This document shows positions 1 to 7,460 of a DNA stretch of 64,000 nucleotides, piece by piece (the stretch's first letter is position 1; every line of letters begins with the position of its first letter). A program made the position numbers and the translations under genes. The notes below the pieces were generated by a model. It did no database searches and was not told the origin of the DNA. It saw only the letters and a program-made list of their open reading frames with translations. The stretch is from Enterovirga aerilata. Lineage in GTDB: Bacteria > Pseudomonadota > Alphaproteobacteria > Rhizobiales > Beijerinckiaceae. The stretch lies in contig NZ_JABEPP010000007.1 of the NCBI RefSeq assembly GCF_013044135.1, forward strand, positions 248,001 to 312,000. Direction: 5' to 3'.

Positions 1-314
1 TTGCGGACGACATGGTCCGGGCCCTCGCCACGCTCGGCGCCGAGATCGTGGGGCCGTCCGACACGGCAGCATCGGCCCTGGAACTGGTCCAGTCGGGTCT
101 GCCGATCGATGGCGCTGTCCTGGACATCAACCTGCACGGGGAGACGAGCCTCGCGGTCGCCTCGGAGCTCCGGGCCCGGAAAGTCCCGTTCGTGTTCGCG
201 ACCGGATATGATCAGCGCGGCATTCCGCCGGAATTCGCGGACGTCCCGCGCTGGGAGAAGCCCTTCGATCCAGCCCTGCTCGCCAGGAAGATGCCCAGTC
301 TGCTGGACCATTGA
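1..314 (+). CDS. Single-domain response regulator (receiver), 5' end outside the window
   Basis: The reading frame is open to the left edge, entering as Ala-Asp-Asp before the first Met at position 12, so the N-terminus with the acidic Asp pair is missing. What remains is a CheY-like receiver: the phosphoacceptor Asp lies in the GAVLDINLHG strand, followed by PFVFATGYD (beta-4 with the switch Thr) and the conserved Lys in EKPFDP. The protein stops right after the receiver, so it has no output domain and probably relays phosphate or acts by protein contact. It resembles the complete receiver protein at 46666-47049, especially around VGP, VLD-N and PFVF-TGY. The family is clear; its partner kinase is unknown. 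Confidence 0.85.
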   Translation, partial: ADDMVRALATLGAEIVGPSDTAASALELVQSGLPIDGAVLDINLHGETSLAVASELRARKVPFVFATGYDQRGIPPEFADVPRWEKPFDPALLARKMPSLLDH

Positions 315-370
315 GTCCAGCAAGGGCTTGAAAAACCCGACAGCCTTCCCATGATTTTCGCCGTTCGGCT

Positions 371-404
371 TTGACATAGCTCCTGCGGCGTCGAGAGCCG
401 CAGG
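371..404 (+). promoter_or_regulatory. TTGACA box followed by an 8-bp inverted repeat
   Basis: A perfect TTGACA lies at 371-376. It is followed by CCTGCGGC (382-389) and its exact complement GCCGCAGG (397-404) around a 7-base loop. I see no convincing -10 hexamer at the usual distance, so this may be a -35 box with an operator over the core promoter, or simply a stem-loop after the receiver gene. It lies 45 bp before the next start codon. Confidence 0.3.
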
Positions 405-448
405 GGCGAGCCGGGCAAACATCCTTCGCTGGAAACAGGGAGGGGTGC

Positions 449-1333
449 ATGGAGCAGATTCGGACGGAGATCATTGGGCTCGATCACATTCCAGCGCTGC
501 TCGAGGCCGCCGGGCTGACGGGCAAGCCTGACCCTTTCAAACCTGCCGCTTACCCGGCGGTCGCAGCTTCGCATTGGCGCGGAGACGAGCAGGCGATCAT
601 CTTCCGCCGGGGGCGCGCGCCGATGACCTCCGGTTCGGCGGGCGCGAGGGAGTGGGTGTTGCGCTTCGAGCGGCGGACGGCTCCCTTCATCGAGCCGCTG
701 ATGGGCTGGACAGGGGGCGAGGAGCCGCTCGCCCAGATCGAGCTGACATTCGACAGCCGCGAAGCAGCGATCCGCTACGCGGAGCGCGAGGGGCTCTCCT
801 ATCGTGTCGAGGGAGAGGCGCTTGCCGCCACGGCCGAGCAGCGTCGCGAGGAGAAGCGCCGGGAGGAGAGCGCAAATCTCTTCGCCACCGCCGCCGCGCT
901 CGCCTGGATGGATCCGTGCTACGGCATCGCCAGCCTGGGCAAGCGGCCCGATTTCGATCGGGCGCTTACGAACCCGGCCGCCGTCTACGCAGCACCTTCC
1001 GAAGTCCTCAACGACCCGAGCCTCTCGACCGAGGACAAGCGGGAGATCCTGCGCCGCTGGGCGTGGGACGAATGGCTGCTCGAGGTCGCGGCGGACGAGG
1101 CCATGGCCGGTGGCGAGCCCTCCCGGCTCGATGAGGTCAAGGCCGCGCTCGTCGAGCTCGACCGTTCCGAGAAGACGGTGCTCCTCATCGCGCAGAACGC
1201 CTCGGCTTCCGCCGCGGCACAGGATTTCAGCGGTGCATCCGACCGCAACGAGTTCTCGGTCGCTCGTCGCCGAAGCTGGGGCGAGCGGCCGGGAAGCGCC
1301 CCGTTCGGGGCGGACAGCAAACACCTCGCTTGA
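449..1333 (+). CDS. NDUFS4-like complex I accessory domain fused to an unknown C-terminal domain
   Basis: The 294-residue product has three parts. Residues about 45-122 match the bacterial 'ETC complex I subunit' family related to mitochondrial NDUFS4; the signature runs from REWVLRFE through PLMGWTGG to an AIRYAEREGLSYRV tail. A charged, probably coiled linker (about 125-142) leads to residues 150-240, which contain NPAAVYAAPSEVLNDP and EDKREILRRWAWDEW and resemble short stand-alone rhizobial proteins of unknown function. Family members are usually about 100 residues and lack this extension. A good ribosome site (GGAGGGG) precedes the ATG. The next gene follows 15 bp downstream, so the two are probably cotranscribed. 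No other complex I gene is present. The NDUFS4 assignment is firm; a role in complex I stability is inferred. Confidence 0.8.
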   Translation: MEQIRTEIIGLDHIPALLEAAGLTGKPDPFKPAAYPAVAASHWRGDEQAIIFRRGRAPMTSGSAGAREWVLRFERRTAPFIEPLMGWTGGEEPLAQIELTFDSREAAIRYAEREGLSYRVEGEALAATAEQRREEKRREESANLFATAAALAWMDPCYGIASLGKRPDFDRALTNPAAVYAAPSEVLNDPSLSTEDKREILRRWAWDEWLLEVAADEAMAGGEPSRLDEVKAALVELDRSEKTVLLIAQNASASAAAQDFSGASDRNEFSVARRRSWGERPGSAPFGADSKHLA

Positions 1334-1348
1334 TGAAGGAGGTATGTC

Positions 1349-1717
1349 ATGAACGCGCTCAAGAACCGTGCCGAGCTGACGGCGATGAACATAGTCAACG
1401 CGATCGTCGGCGCCGGCCTCTTTCTCTCGCCCTGGCTGTTCGGCTTCTCGGACCACCAGACCGCGTCCTGGAACGCCTGGACCGTTGGGCTGCTGGTCGC
1501 AATCGTCGCGGTGGCGGCGGTGGCCCAGCTCCAGGCCTGGGAAGAATGGGTGAACCTTGCTCTTGGGGCCTGGCTCATCGTCTCGCCCTGGATTCTGGGC
1601 TTCACCGCACTCGCGAGCGCCTTCTGGTGCACCCTGGCCGCCGGCCTCGTGGTAGCTGTGCTCGCGGCGGTCGAGCTCTGGCTACTCCACGATGACCGGA
1701 CTCGCGTGACCGCCTGA
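1349..1717 (+). CDS. SPW-repeat membrane protein
   Basis: A 122-residue hydrophobic protein with about four transmembrane helices and the two hallmark Ser-Pro-Trp motifs of the SPW family, FLSPWLFGF near residue 27 and IVSPWILGF near residue 77. The duplicated two-helix unit suggests an internal repeat. The family has no established function. A very strong ribosome site (AAGGAGG at 1336-1342) lies just ahead of the ATG, close behind the NDUFS4-like gene, so the pair is probably one operon that ends at the terminator immediately downstream. Confidence 0.85.
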   Translation: MNALKNRAELTAMNIVNAIVGAGLFLSPWLFGFSDHQTASWNAWTVGLLVAIVAVAAVAQLQAWEEWVNLALGAWLIVSPWILGFTALASAFWCTLAAGLVVAVLAAVELWLLHDDRTRVTA

Positions 1718-1739
1718 CCGGACCAGGACGGCCAGACCG

Positions 1740-1768
1740 AGCCGCGGGGGGATCGTCCCCCCGCGGCT
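1740..1768 (+). terminator. Intrinsic terminator after the SPW gene
   Basis: A perfect 12-bp GC stem (1741-1752 with 1756-1767), extended to 13 by an A-T pair, closes a 3-base loop and is followed by TTTGTGCTTCT. It lies 23 bp after the SPW stop codon and would end the two-gene operon. Confidence 0.85.
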
Positions 1769-1948
1769 TTGTGCTTCTCCGGCCCGGGAGTATCGCGGGC
1801 ATCCCGGTGCCGCCTTGCCTACGTCCTGAGCCGGCCTGCCGATCTCGATCCGGGTGCCGCTCTCGAATTCGTTTGAGCGAGCTCTGGATCTCGGCTTCCT
1901 CGACCGGGCGGTCGCCGTGGCCGCGCCCAGCCGACGGAAACCCAGCCC

Positions 1949-2707
1949 ATGAACCATGAGGATGTCGCGCTATACGAGGCGCCTTCCCTCTATGATGCGC
2001 TCATCCCGCCGGGGCCGTGCGAAGGCTTCTACACCGGCCTCGCCCGTCGCTGCGGCGGCCCCGTGCTGGAACTCGCCTGTGGGACGGGGCGGCTGTCCGT
2101 GCCGCTCGCCGCCGACGGCCACCGCGTCGTCGGCCTGGACATCTCGGCTGCGATGCTGGAGGCGGCCCGCCGCAAGGCAGTGGCCGCAGGACGGGAGATC
2201 GAATTCGTCGAGGGCGATATGCGCTCCTTCGAACTTCTCCGAGAATTCGCCCTCGTGGTCGTGTCGTGCAACTCGCTTTCGCATCTCACGACGAACGGTG
2301 AACTTGTCGACGCGCTGAGGTGCGTCGCCCGGCACCTCGCGCCAGGGGGGCTTCTCGCATTCGACGTCGTCAATCCCCGCGTCTCGGATCTGGCGCAGGC
2401 TGACGGGACGGATCAGCCGCCGCGGCTCTGGCGCACCTCCGACGCCGTGGGGGAGGAACTTCTCGCCTACGATCCGGTCGGGCAGGTGCGTTTTCTGAGA
2501 TGGCGGCTGGCCGGAGAGGGACGGGAACGGCGAACAAGCGTGATGCGACTGCGCACGATCTTTCCGCAGGAGCTCCCACTGTTGCTGAACGCGGCCGGCC
2601 TCGAACTGGCGGCCCGCTTCGGCGATTTCGACGGTGGCCCGCTTGCCGGGGAGAGCCTGAACCAGGTCTGCATCGCGTGCAGATGCCCAGACCGCCTTCG
2701 GCAGTGA
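1949..2707 (+). CDS. Class I SAM-dependent methyltransferase
   Basis: A 252-residue Rossmann methyltransferase. The SAM-binding motif I is [11 protein letters not shown] (about residues 39-49), the acidic end of strand 2 is VVGLDIS, and EGDMRSF is the motif that contacts the adenine. [10 protein letters not shown] corresponds to motif IV, and [15 protein letters not shown] to the motif before strand 5. The layout fits small-molecule methyltransferases of the Methyltransf_25 type. The substrate cannot be read from the sequence. It is preceded by a terminator and a 180-bp gap, so it has its own transcript. A small stem-loop (CCTGC/GCAGG, 2710-2723) follows directly after the stop. Confidence 0.85.
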   Translation: MNHEDVALYEAPSLYDALIPPGPCEGFYTGLARRCGGPVLELACGTGRLSVPLAADGHRVVGLDISAAMLEAARRKAVAAGREIEFVEGDMRSFELLREFALVVVSCNSLSHLTTNGELVDALRCVARHLAPGGLLAFDVVNPRVSDLAQADGTDQPPRLWRTSDAVGEELLAYDPVGQVRFLRWRLAGEGRERRTSVMRLRTIFPQELPLLLNAAGLELAARFGDFDGGPLAGESLNQVCIACRCPDRLRQ

Positions 2708-2897
2708 CGCCTGCTGCTGCAGGCCGGGCATTTCCGATGTTCCCCTTCGCTGCGCGCCCGCGCTGCAGGACGATGGAGATCACCTCTTCCGCCCGAGATC
2801 ATGTCCCAGAGCCACCGCCGCAACCGGTAGGGCGAGGCCGGCATTGCCGTCGGGCTCGCCCGCTCCATCCCGTCTCGCACCTTCGTCGGAGGAACTG
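2708..2897 (+). promoter_or_regulatory. 190-bp leader of nhaA with a nested stem-loop
   Basis: No gene is visible here. The leader holds a stem of GGGCGAG (2830-2836) with CTCGCCC (2855-2861) enclosing an inner CGGC-ATT-GCCG hairpin, about 27 bp before the GGAGGA ribosome site (2888-2893). Structured RNA motifs upstream of nhaA are known in proteobacteria, but I cannot match this leader to one by eye. Confidence 0.25.
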
Positions 2898-4130
2898 TTG
2901 ACCCTCGTTCAGGACCGCCCGCCCGCGCCACGGCCCGTCTCGCTCATGCGAGCGTTTCTCGACAACACGGCCTCGGGCGGGCTGGCGCTGATGGCGGCCG
3001 CGGCGCTGGCGCTCGCCGTCGCCAATTCACCCCTCGCGCCAGCCTACTTCTCCGGCTTGCAAACCTATTTCGGCCCGCTCAGCGTCCAGCACTGGATCAA
3101 TGACGCTCTGATGGCGGTGTTCTTCCTGCTGGTCGGGATGGAGATCAAGCGCGAGATCCTGGACGGCCAGCTATCGACCTGGGGTAGGCGCATCCTGCCG
3201 GGCATCGCCGCCGCGGGCGGCATGCTCGTCCCGGCGCTCATCTTCGTCGCGTTCAACTGGCACGATCCGAAGACCCTGCGGGGCTGGGCCATCCCGTCCG
3301 CCACCGATATCGCCTTCGCGCTCGGGGTCATCGCGCTTCTCGGCTCCCGCGTGCCGACCTCGCTCAAGGTCTTCCTCACGGCGCTCGCCATCATCGACGA
3401 CCTGGGCGCAGTCGCCATCATCGCGGTGTTCTACACGGGCGACCTGAACGGGACGGCGTTCGGCGGCGCGGCCGTCACGCTTGCGGTGCTCGCCGGCATG
3501 AACCGGCTCGGGATCCTCCGCCTCCTGCCCTATCTGGTGCTCGGCTCCGTCCTCTGGCTGCTGGTGCTTCGGTCCGGCGTCCACGCCACCGTCGCCGGAG
3601 TTCTGCTGGCGCTGACGATCCCTTTGCGTACCTCGCGTGGGCGTCCGGACGACATGGCGAACTCGCCGCTCCACCGGCTGGAGCACGCCCTACACCCCTG
3701 GGTGACCTTCGCGATCGTCCCGCTCTTCGGCTTCGCCAATGCCGGCGTCTCTTTCGCCGGTCTCACGGTCGACAAGGTCACCGACCACCTCACGCTCGGG
3801 GTGGCGCTTGGCCTGCTTGTCGGAAAGCTCGTGGGTGTCTTCGGCAGCGCGTTCCTGACGATACGGCTCGGCTTCGCCGACGTGCCGATGGGTGCGGGCA
3901 AGATGCAGCTCCTCGGCGTATCGCTCCTGTGCGGGATCGGGTTCACCATGAGCCTGTTCATCGGGATGCTGGCCTTCGCGAACGACCCCGTGCTCCAGGA
4001 TGAGGTGAAGATCGGGATCCTCGGCGGGTCCCTGCTCTCCGGCCTGCTCGGCTGGGCCGTTCTCAGGGTTGCCCCGCGCGAGATCCCGCCTCCTCCGGCG
4101 CGCAACCGACGGGAGGTCCCGGCGGCCTGA
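2898..4130 (+). CDS. nhaA: Na+/H+ antiporter NhaA
   Basis: An inner-membrane antiporter that exports Na+ in exchange for H+ and controls pH and salt. About 12 transmembrane helices are visible. The Na+-binding pair is in [10 protein letters not shown] (Asp167 and Asp168 from the chosen start; Asp163/164 in E. coli). [10 protein letters not shown] and the LVGK lysine late in the protein also match. The length (410 residues) is slightly above the E. coli protein. I place the start at TTG 2898 because GGAGGA ends 4 bases before it; the upstream ATG at 2844 adds 18 unconserved residues, and ATG 2946 is another option. Functional identity is firm. Confidence 0.93.
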   Translation: MTLVQDRPPAPRPVSLMRAFLDNTASGGLALMAAAALALAVANSPLAPAYFSGLQTYFGPLSVQHWINDALMAVFFLLVGMEIKREILDGQLSTWGRRILPGIAAAGGMLVPALIFVAFNWHDPKTLRGWAIPSATDIAFALGVIALLGSRVPTSLKVFLTALAIIDDLGAVAIIAVFYTGDLNGTAFGGAAVTLAVLAGMNRLGILRLLPYLVLGSVLWLLVLRSGVHATVAGVLLALTIPLRTSRGRPDDMANSPLHRLEHALHPWVTFAIVPLFGFANAGVSFAGLTVDKVTDHLTLGVALGLLVGKLVGVFGSAFLTIRLGFADVPMGAGKMQLLGVSLLCGIGFTMSLFIGMLAFANDPVLQDEVKIGILGGSLLSGLLGWAVLRVAPREIPPPPARNRREVPAA

Positions 4131-4245
4131 ACGCGCGAGCCTGCGGCCTGAGCAGGCAGGCGATCATCGGGAACTACTGAGCTCGGGTCGGCGAACTCGG
4201 GCCTTCGTCCGAAGTTGATGGTCCGGTCAGTTCGAGTTGCGTCCC

Positions 4246-4935
4246 ATGGCCGATCGCCGCTGTTCCGTCTTGCTGGCACTGCTCGCAGGAAGCCTTCTTG
4301 CCGATCCCGCGCCCGGTCGGGCTGAGACATGGTCCGGCTCGCCGCAGCCGCAGGATCCGTTCCGGGCCGAGGCAGCGGTTCCGGCCGGTGCTTCGCTGAC
4401 GGCGCGGCCGCATCTTCAGGGTAGTGCTGCCATCCTCCCCCCGTGGCAGGCTGCGGATCTGCTGAAGGAGCGGGCCGAGCCGACCAGCACGGCTTCAGTT
4501 CGGCCGGCCCGCACCACGCCGAAGCGGATTGCCCCAGAACAGGCCGGCCGCGCCCCCCGCGAGCCGGTGCGTGTCCCACGATTTCCGGTCGGCGTCTGGG
4601 CGCCGGCCGAGGCGGATTGCGCCACGCTCGACGAGTCCGGATATCTCCCGCTCCTGGTCGGTTCGACGAAGGCCGCGGCTGGCGGGGCGACCTGCCGGTA
4701 CAAGTCCACAGAGCCGGACGGACGCGTGTGGCGGGTGACCGCCGTCTGCTCGGACGGGAGTGGGACCTGGACGGCGCATGTCGGTCTCGAAGAGGCGGCA
4801 GGAAGGCTGCGCTGGACGAGCGAGCGTGGCACTGTCCTCTACCGCCGTTGCCCGGGAGAGCCGTCGAGCCTGAAAGGCGCCGGGGTGGGTCCGGGCCCGG
4901 CAGGCGATGTTCCTGGACGGGTGACGAAGGGCTAA
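4246..4935 (+). CDS. Secreted protein of unknown function
   Basis: About 229 residues starting at ATG 4246 (an in-frame TTG lies 9 bases earlier). The N-terminus is a typical signal peptide with a hydrophobic LLALLAGSLLA core and a likely cut after GRAE. A proline- and alanine-rich middle leads to a C-terminal domain of about 100 residues beginning PVGVWAPAEADC, with four cysteines that could form two disulfides. GxWA-x-C domains of this sort occur in small periplasmic proteins of rhizobia. No function is known to me. It is convergent with the cytochrome c gene. Confidence 0.6.
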   Translation: MADRRCSVLLALLAGSLLADPAPGRAETWSGSPQPQDPFRAEAAVPAGASLTARPHLQGSAAILPPWQAADLLKERAEPTSTASVRPARTTPKRIAPEQAGRAPREPVRVPRFPVGVWAPAEADCATLDESGYLPLLVGSTKAAAGGATCRYKSTEPDGRVWRVTAVCSDGSGTWTAHVGLEEAAGRLRWTSERGTVLYRRCPGEPSSLKGAGVGPGPAGDVPGRVTKG

Positions 4936-4998
4936 CTCGTCCCTGCTGCAGCTCGGATGTGCGGGTGACGGCGCGTTTCGCACGCCCCGGATCCGGCT

Positions 4999-5463
4999 CT
5001 ATTCGCCCGCGAAGGGGCCGCGCCCGGGTAGCGCAAGAGGGCGGGGCACCGCGTCCGGGTTGAGCCCGGAAGCCGGCGGCTCTGTGCGCGCCCTGTCCGC
5101 ACCGATCGTGTACAGGAAGGCCGCGACGTCCCGTGCCTCCGGCTCGGTCAGTCCGACCGCCGGCATTCCCGTGCGCGGCAGCATCGCGGGCGGGTCGAGG
5201 AGCCAGGGCACGAGGTTGCGAGGCGTGTTCGCCGCGATGCCGGCGAGCAGCGCGCGCCCGCTCCAGCCCTCCAGCGAGGGCCCGACCGTTCCGCGCGCGC
5301 CCGGGACGCCGGGCACGAGGTGACAGGCTCCGCATCCGTAGCTGAGCACGAGGGCTCGCCCGCGTTCCGGATCCGAGCCGGGAATGGCCAGATGCTCGGG
5401 CGGGGAGGGCGCGTCGCACCCGGCGAGCGGGACCAGAAGCACGGCGAGCGCGGCGCGCCTCAT
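4999..5463 (-). CDS. Monoheme cytochrome c lipoprotein
   Basis: A 154-residue lipoprotein. The lipobox LAGC puts the lipidated Cys at residue 16. The single heme site is CGACH (Cys44, Cys47, His48), and Met101 in RTGMPAVG is the likely sixth ligand. The start codon overlaps the ctaG stop (ATGA at 5460-5463), so the two are translationally coupled. Its place beside a caa3 oxidase suggests it delivers electrons to the oxidase or takes part in its maturation. The tail after residue 125 is proline-rich and not conserved. Confidence 0.85.
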   Translation of the reverse strand: MRRAALAVLLVPLAGCDAPSPPEHLAIPGSDPERGRALVLSYGCGACHLVPGVPGARGTVGPSLEGWSGRALLAGIAANTPRNLVPWLLDPPAMLPRTGMPAVGLTEPEARDVAAFLYTIGADRARTEPPASGLNPDAVPRPLALPGRGPFAGE

Positions 5464-6404
5464 GGGACGGTCCGCCGCGCGGGAGCGAGATCAGGCTCGC
5501 CGGAGACGAGACGGCCCGCCAGGAGGAGGCCGGCCGCCAGATAGGCGGCGCCGGCCGGGACCCACATGATCGCGCCGGCAAGCTGCTGGTCCTCGAGCGG
5601 CGTCATTCCCCAGAGCGGAGCCCAGAAGGTCGAGTCCGGATAGATCGGCTCCGGGCTGAGCCCGATCAGCGCCGACAGGAACCCGCCATGGACGAGCGTG
5701 GCAAGCGCGGCCGCCATCCCGCCGATTGCCGCGCGGGGGGTCGCGGCCGCCGCGATCAGCGCCCGCCAGAAGAGGAGCGCCGTTCCGAAGAAGCAGGCAT
5801 GCTCGAAGGCGTGCATCCAGTCGTCCGCGCGTCCGAGCTCGAACGCGGTGGGCGTGTGCCAGATCCAGAGCGCCGCGCCATGGAGAAGGGTGGCCGGCGC
5901 CGGGCGGGAGAGAAGGTCGAGCGCGGCGTAGAGGCGGCGCGCCGGGCGGCTCTGCAGCAGAGGCGCACGGAGCCCGGAGGGCAGCCCCGCCGCCCAGGCG
6001 AGGTGCGGGCGGCCGAGCACGAGCAGCGGCGGCGCCGCCGCGACCAGGAGCACGTGCTGGACCATGTGGGCGGAGAGAATCGTCTCCGAGACGGCGTCCA
6101 CCGGCGAGACCAGCGCGACGAAAAGCAGAAACTCGCCCATGAGAAATGAGACGACGCGCCAGCCCGGCAGCGCGGCCGGCAGGCCGCCATGCCGCCGGCG
6201 CCAGACCGACAGCCCGCGGCCATAAAGCCAGTGCGCGGCGAGGAGCGGCACCAGGACGAGCGGGTCGAGGCTCCAGAACGCCCAGGCGTCTCCCGGCGGG
6301 ATCGGCGCGAAGCCATGCGCCGCGGCGGTTGCGGCCGAGGCGGCCAGGAGCGCGGCCGCAAGGGCGGGGACGGCGCCGCGGTTGCGCTTGTCGCTCGCAG
6401 ACAT
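5460..6404 (-). CDS. ctaG: caa3-type cytochrome oxidase assembly membrane protein CtaG
   Basis: A 314-residue integral membrane protein of the Caa3_CtaG family, with 7-8 predicted helices. Family motifs are FLLFVALVSPVD, LSAHMVQHVLLV, HAFEHACFFGTALLFW and the Asp/Glu-rich loop MTPLEDQQLAGAIMWVP. In Bacillus, CtaG is needed for active caa3 oxidase and is linked to copper delivery to CuB. I chose the start at 6404 (MSASDKRN), which leaves a signal-like N-terminus; an ATG at 6437 would overlap the divergent coxB start. The divergent start codons are only 21 bp apart. Confidence 0.88.
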   Translation of the reverse strand: MSASDKRNRGAVPALAAALLAASAATAAAHGFAPIPPGDAWAFWSLDPLVLVPLLAAHWLYGRGLSVWRRRHGGLPAALPGWRVVSFLMGEFLLFVALVSPVDAVSETILSAHMVQHVLLVAAAPPLLVLGRPHLAWAAGLPSGLRAPLLQSRPARRLYAALDLLSRPAPATLLHGAALWIWHTPTAFELGRADDWMHAFEHACFFGTALLFWRALIAAAATPRAAIGGMAAALATLVHGGFLSALIGLSPEPIYPDSTFWAPLWGMTPLEDQQLAGAIMWVPAGAAYLAAGLLLAGRLVSGEPDLAPARRTVP

Positions 6405-6425
6405 CCCGCTTACGGCTACAGGAGA

Positions 6426-7460
6426 ATGACCCGCCATTCGACTCCCCCCGCGAGGGACCCGGTCGAGACGGGCCACCGCGGTGGCGCGGCTCAGCTCGCC
6501 TGCCTGGGCCTCGCCGCGGCAGCGCTCGGCGGCTGCAACGCGGTGCAATCGGCGCTGCACCCGGCCGGGGACGATGCCGCCCTGCTCCTGTCGCTCACCT
6601 GGCTGATGAGCGTCGGCGGGGGCGCGATCTTCGTCCTCGTCATGGTGCTGCTCGCCCTCGCGATCTGGGTGAGGCCCCCCTGGCTCCGGCGGCGCTCGAC
6701 GGTGGTCGCTCTCGGCATCGTGTTCCCGACGACGGTCCTGACGCTCCTGCTGGGCTACGGCCTCCTCGTTCTGCGCTCCACCAACGCGCCCGCTTCCGGC
6801 GACGCCCTCACGATCGAGATCACGGGCGAGCAGTACTGGTGGCGGGTGCGCTACCCGGCCGACGGGGACCGCCCGGGTTTCGCGACCGCGAACGAGGTCC
6901 AGGTGCCGGTCGGCCGGCCGGTCCGCCTCGTCCTCGATGCGGCCGACGTGATCCATTCGGTCTGGATCCCGAGCTTCGCGGGCAAGATGGACATGATCCC
7001 GGGCCGGCGCACCCTCATGCAGTTCACGCCCGAGCGGCCCGGGACCTATCGCGGGATCTGCGCGGAGTTCTGCGGCGAGCAGCATGCCCGGATGATGTTC
7101 GACGTGGTCGCCCTGCCGCCGGCCGAGTTCGACGCCTGGCGCGAAGCCCAGGCCCGGGCCGCGACCGAACCCGCATCCGACTTCCTGCGCCGGGGCAGGG
7201 AGATCTTCGCCCGCAGCGGCTGCGGCTCCTGCCATGCCGTGCGGGGCGCGGGCTTTTCGGGCGAGCTCGGGCCGGACCTGACGCATGTCGGCAGCCGCCG
7301 CTCGATCGGCGCCGGGCTGTTCCCGAACAATGCCGGCACGCTCGGCGGCTGGATCGCGGACGTGCAGGGGCTGAAGCCCGGGGCGCGCATGCCGTCCTAC
7401 GGCTCCCTGGCGGGCGAGGAACTGCGTGCCCTGGCCGGCTATCTGGAGCAGCTCAAGTGA
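6426..7460 (+). CDS. coxB: Cytochrome c oxidase subunit II with C-terminal cytochrome c (caa3 type)
   Basis: A 344-residue lipoprotein (lipobox LGGC, Cys37) with two transmembrane helices (about 58-80 and 95-118), a cupredoxin domain and a fused cytochrome c domain. The CuA ligands are His177 (VIHSVWIP) and Cys212, Cys216, His220 and Met223 (CAEFCGEQHARM). The heme c site is Cys266, Cys269 and His270 (CGSCH). This architecture defines caa3 oxidases, which take electrons directly from cytochrome c. The ATG follows AGGAG (6420-6424). The stop overlaps the next start (GTGA), so subunit II and the fused subunit I/III are coupled. Confidence 0.95.
   Translation: MTRHSTPPARDPVETGHRGGAAQLACLGLAAAALGGCNAVQSALHPAGDDAALLLSLTWLMSVGGGAIFVLVMVLLALAIWVRPPWLRRRSTVVALGIVFPTTVLTLLLGYGLLVLRSTNAPASGDALTIEITGEQYWWRVRYPADGDRPGFATANEVQVPVGRPVRLVLDAADVIHSVWIPSFAGKMDMIPGRRTLMQFTPERPGTYRGICAEFCGEQHARMMFDVVALPPAEFDAWREAQARAATEPASDFLRRGREIFARSGCGSCHAVRGAGFSGELGPDLTHVGSRRSIGAGLFPNNAGTLGGWIADVQGLKPGARMPSYGSLAGEELRALAGYLEQLK

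Noticed and set aside
1771-1959. Small ORF between the SPW terminator and the methyltransferase gene
   Set aside because: It lacks a ribosome site and its composition matches non-coding frames of this GC-rich DNA.
4139-4157. GCCTGC/GCAGGC stem after nhaA as a terminator
   Set aside because: Only 6 bp with a 7-base loop and no T-run.
4159-4186. GGAAC upstream of the secreted protein at 4246 as an EcfG promoter
   Set aside because: The -10 position reads CGAA instead of CGTT.
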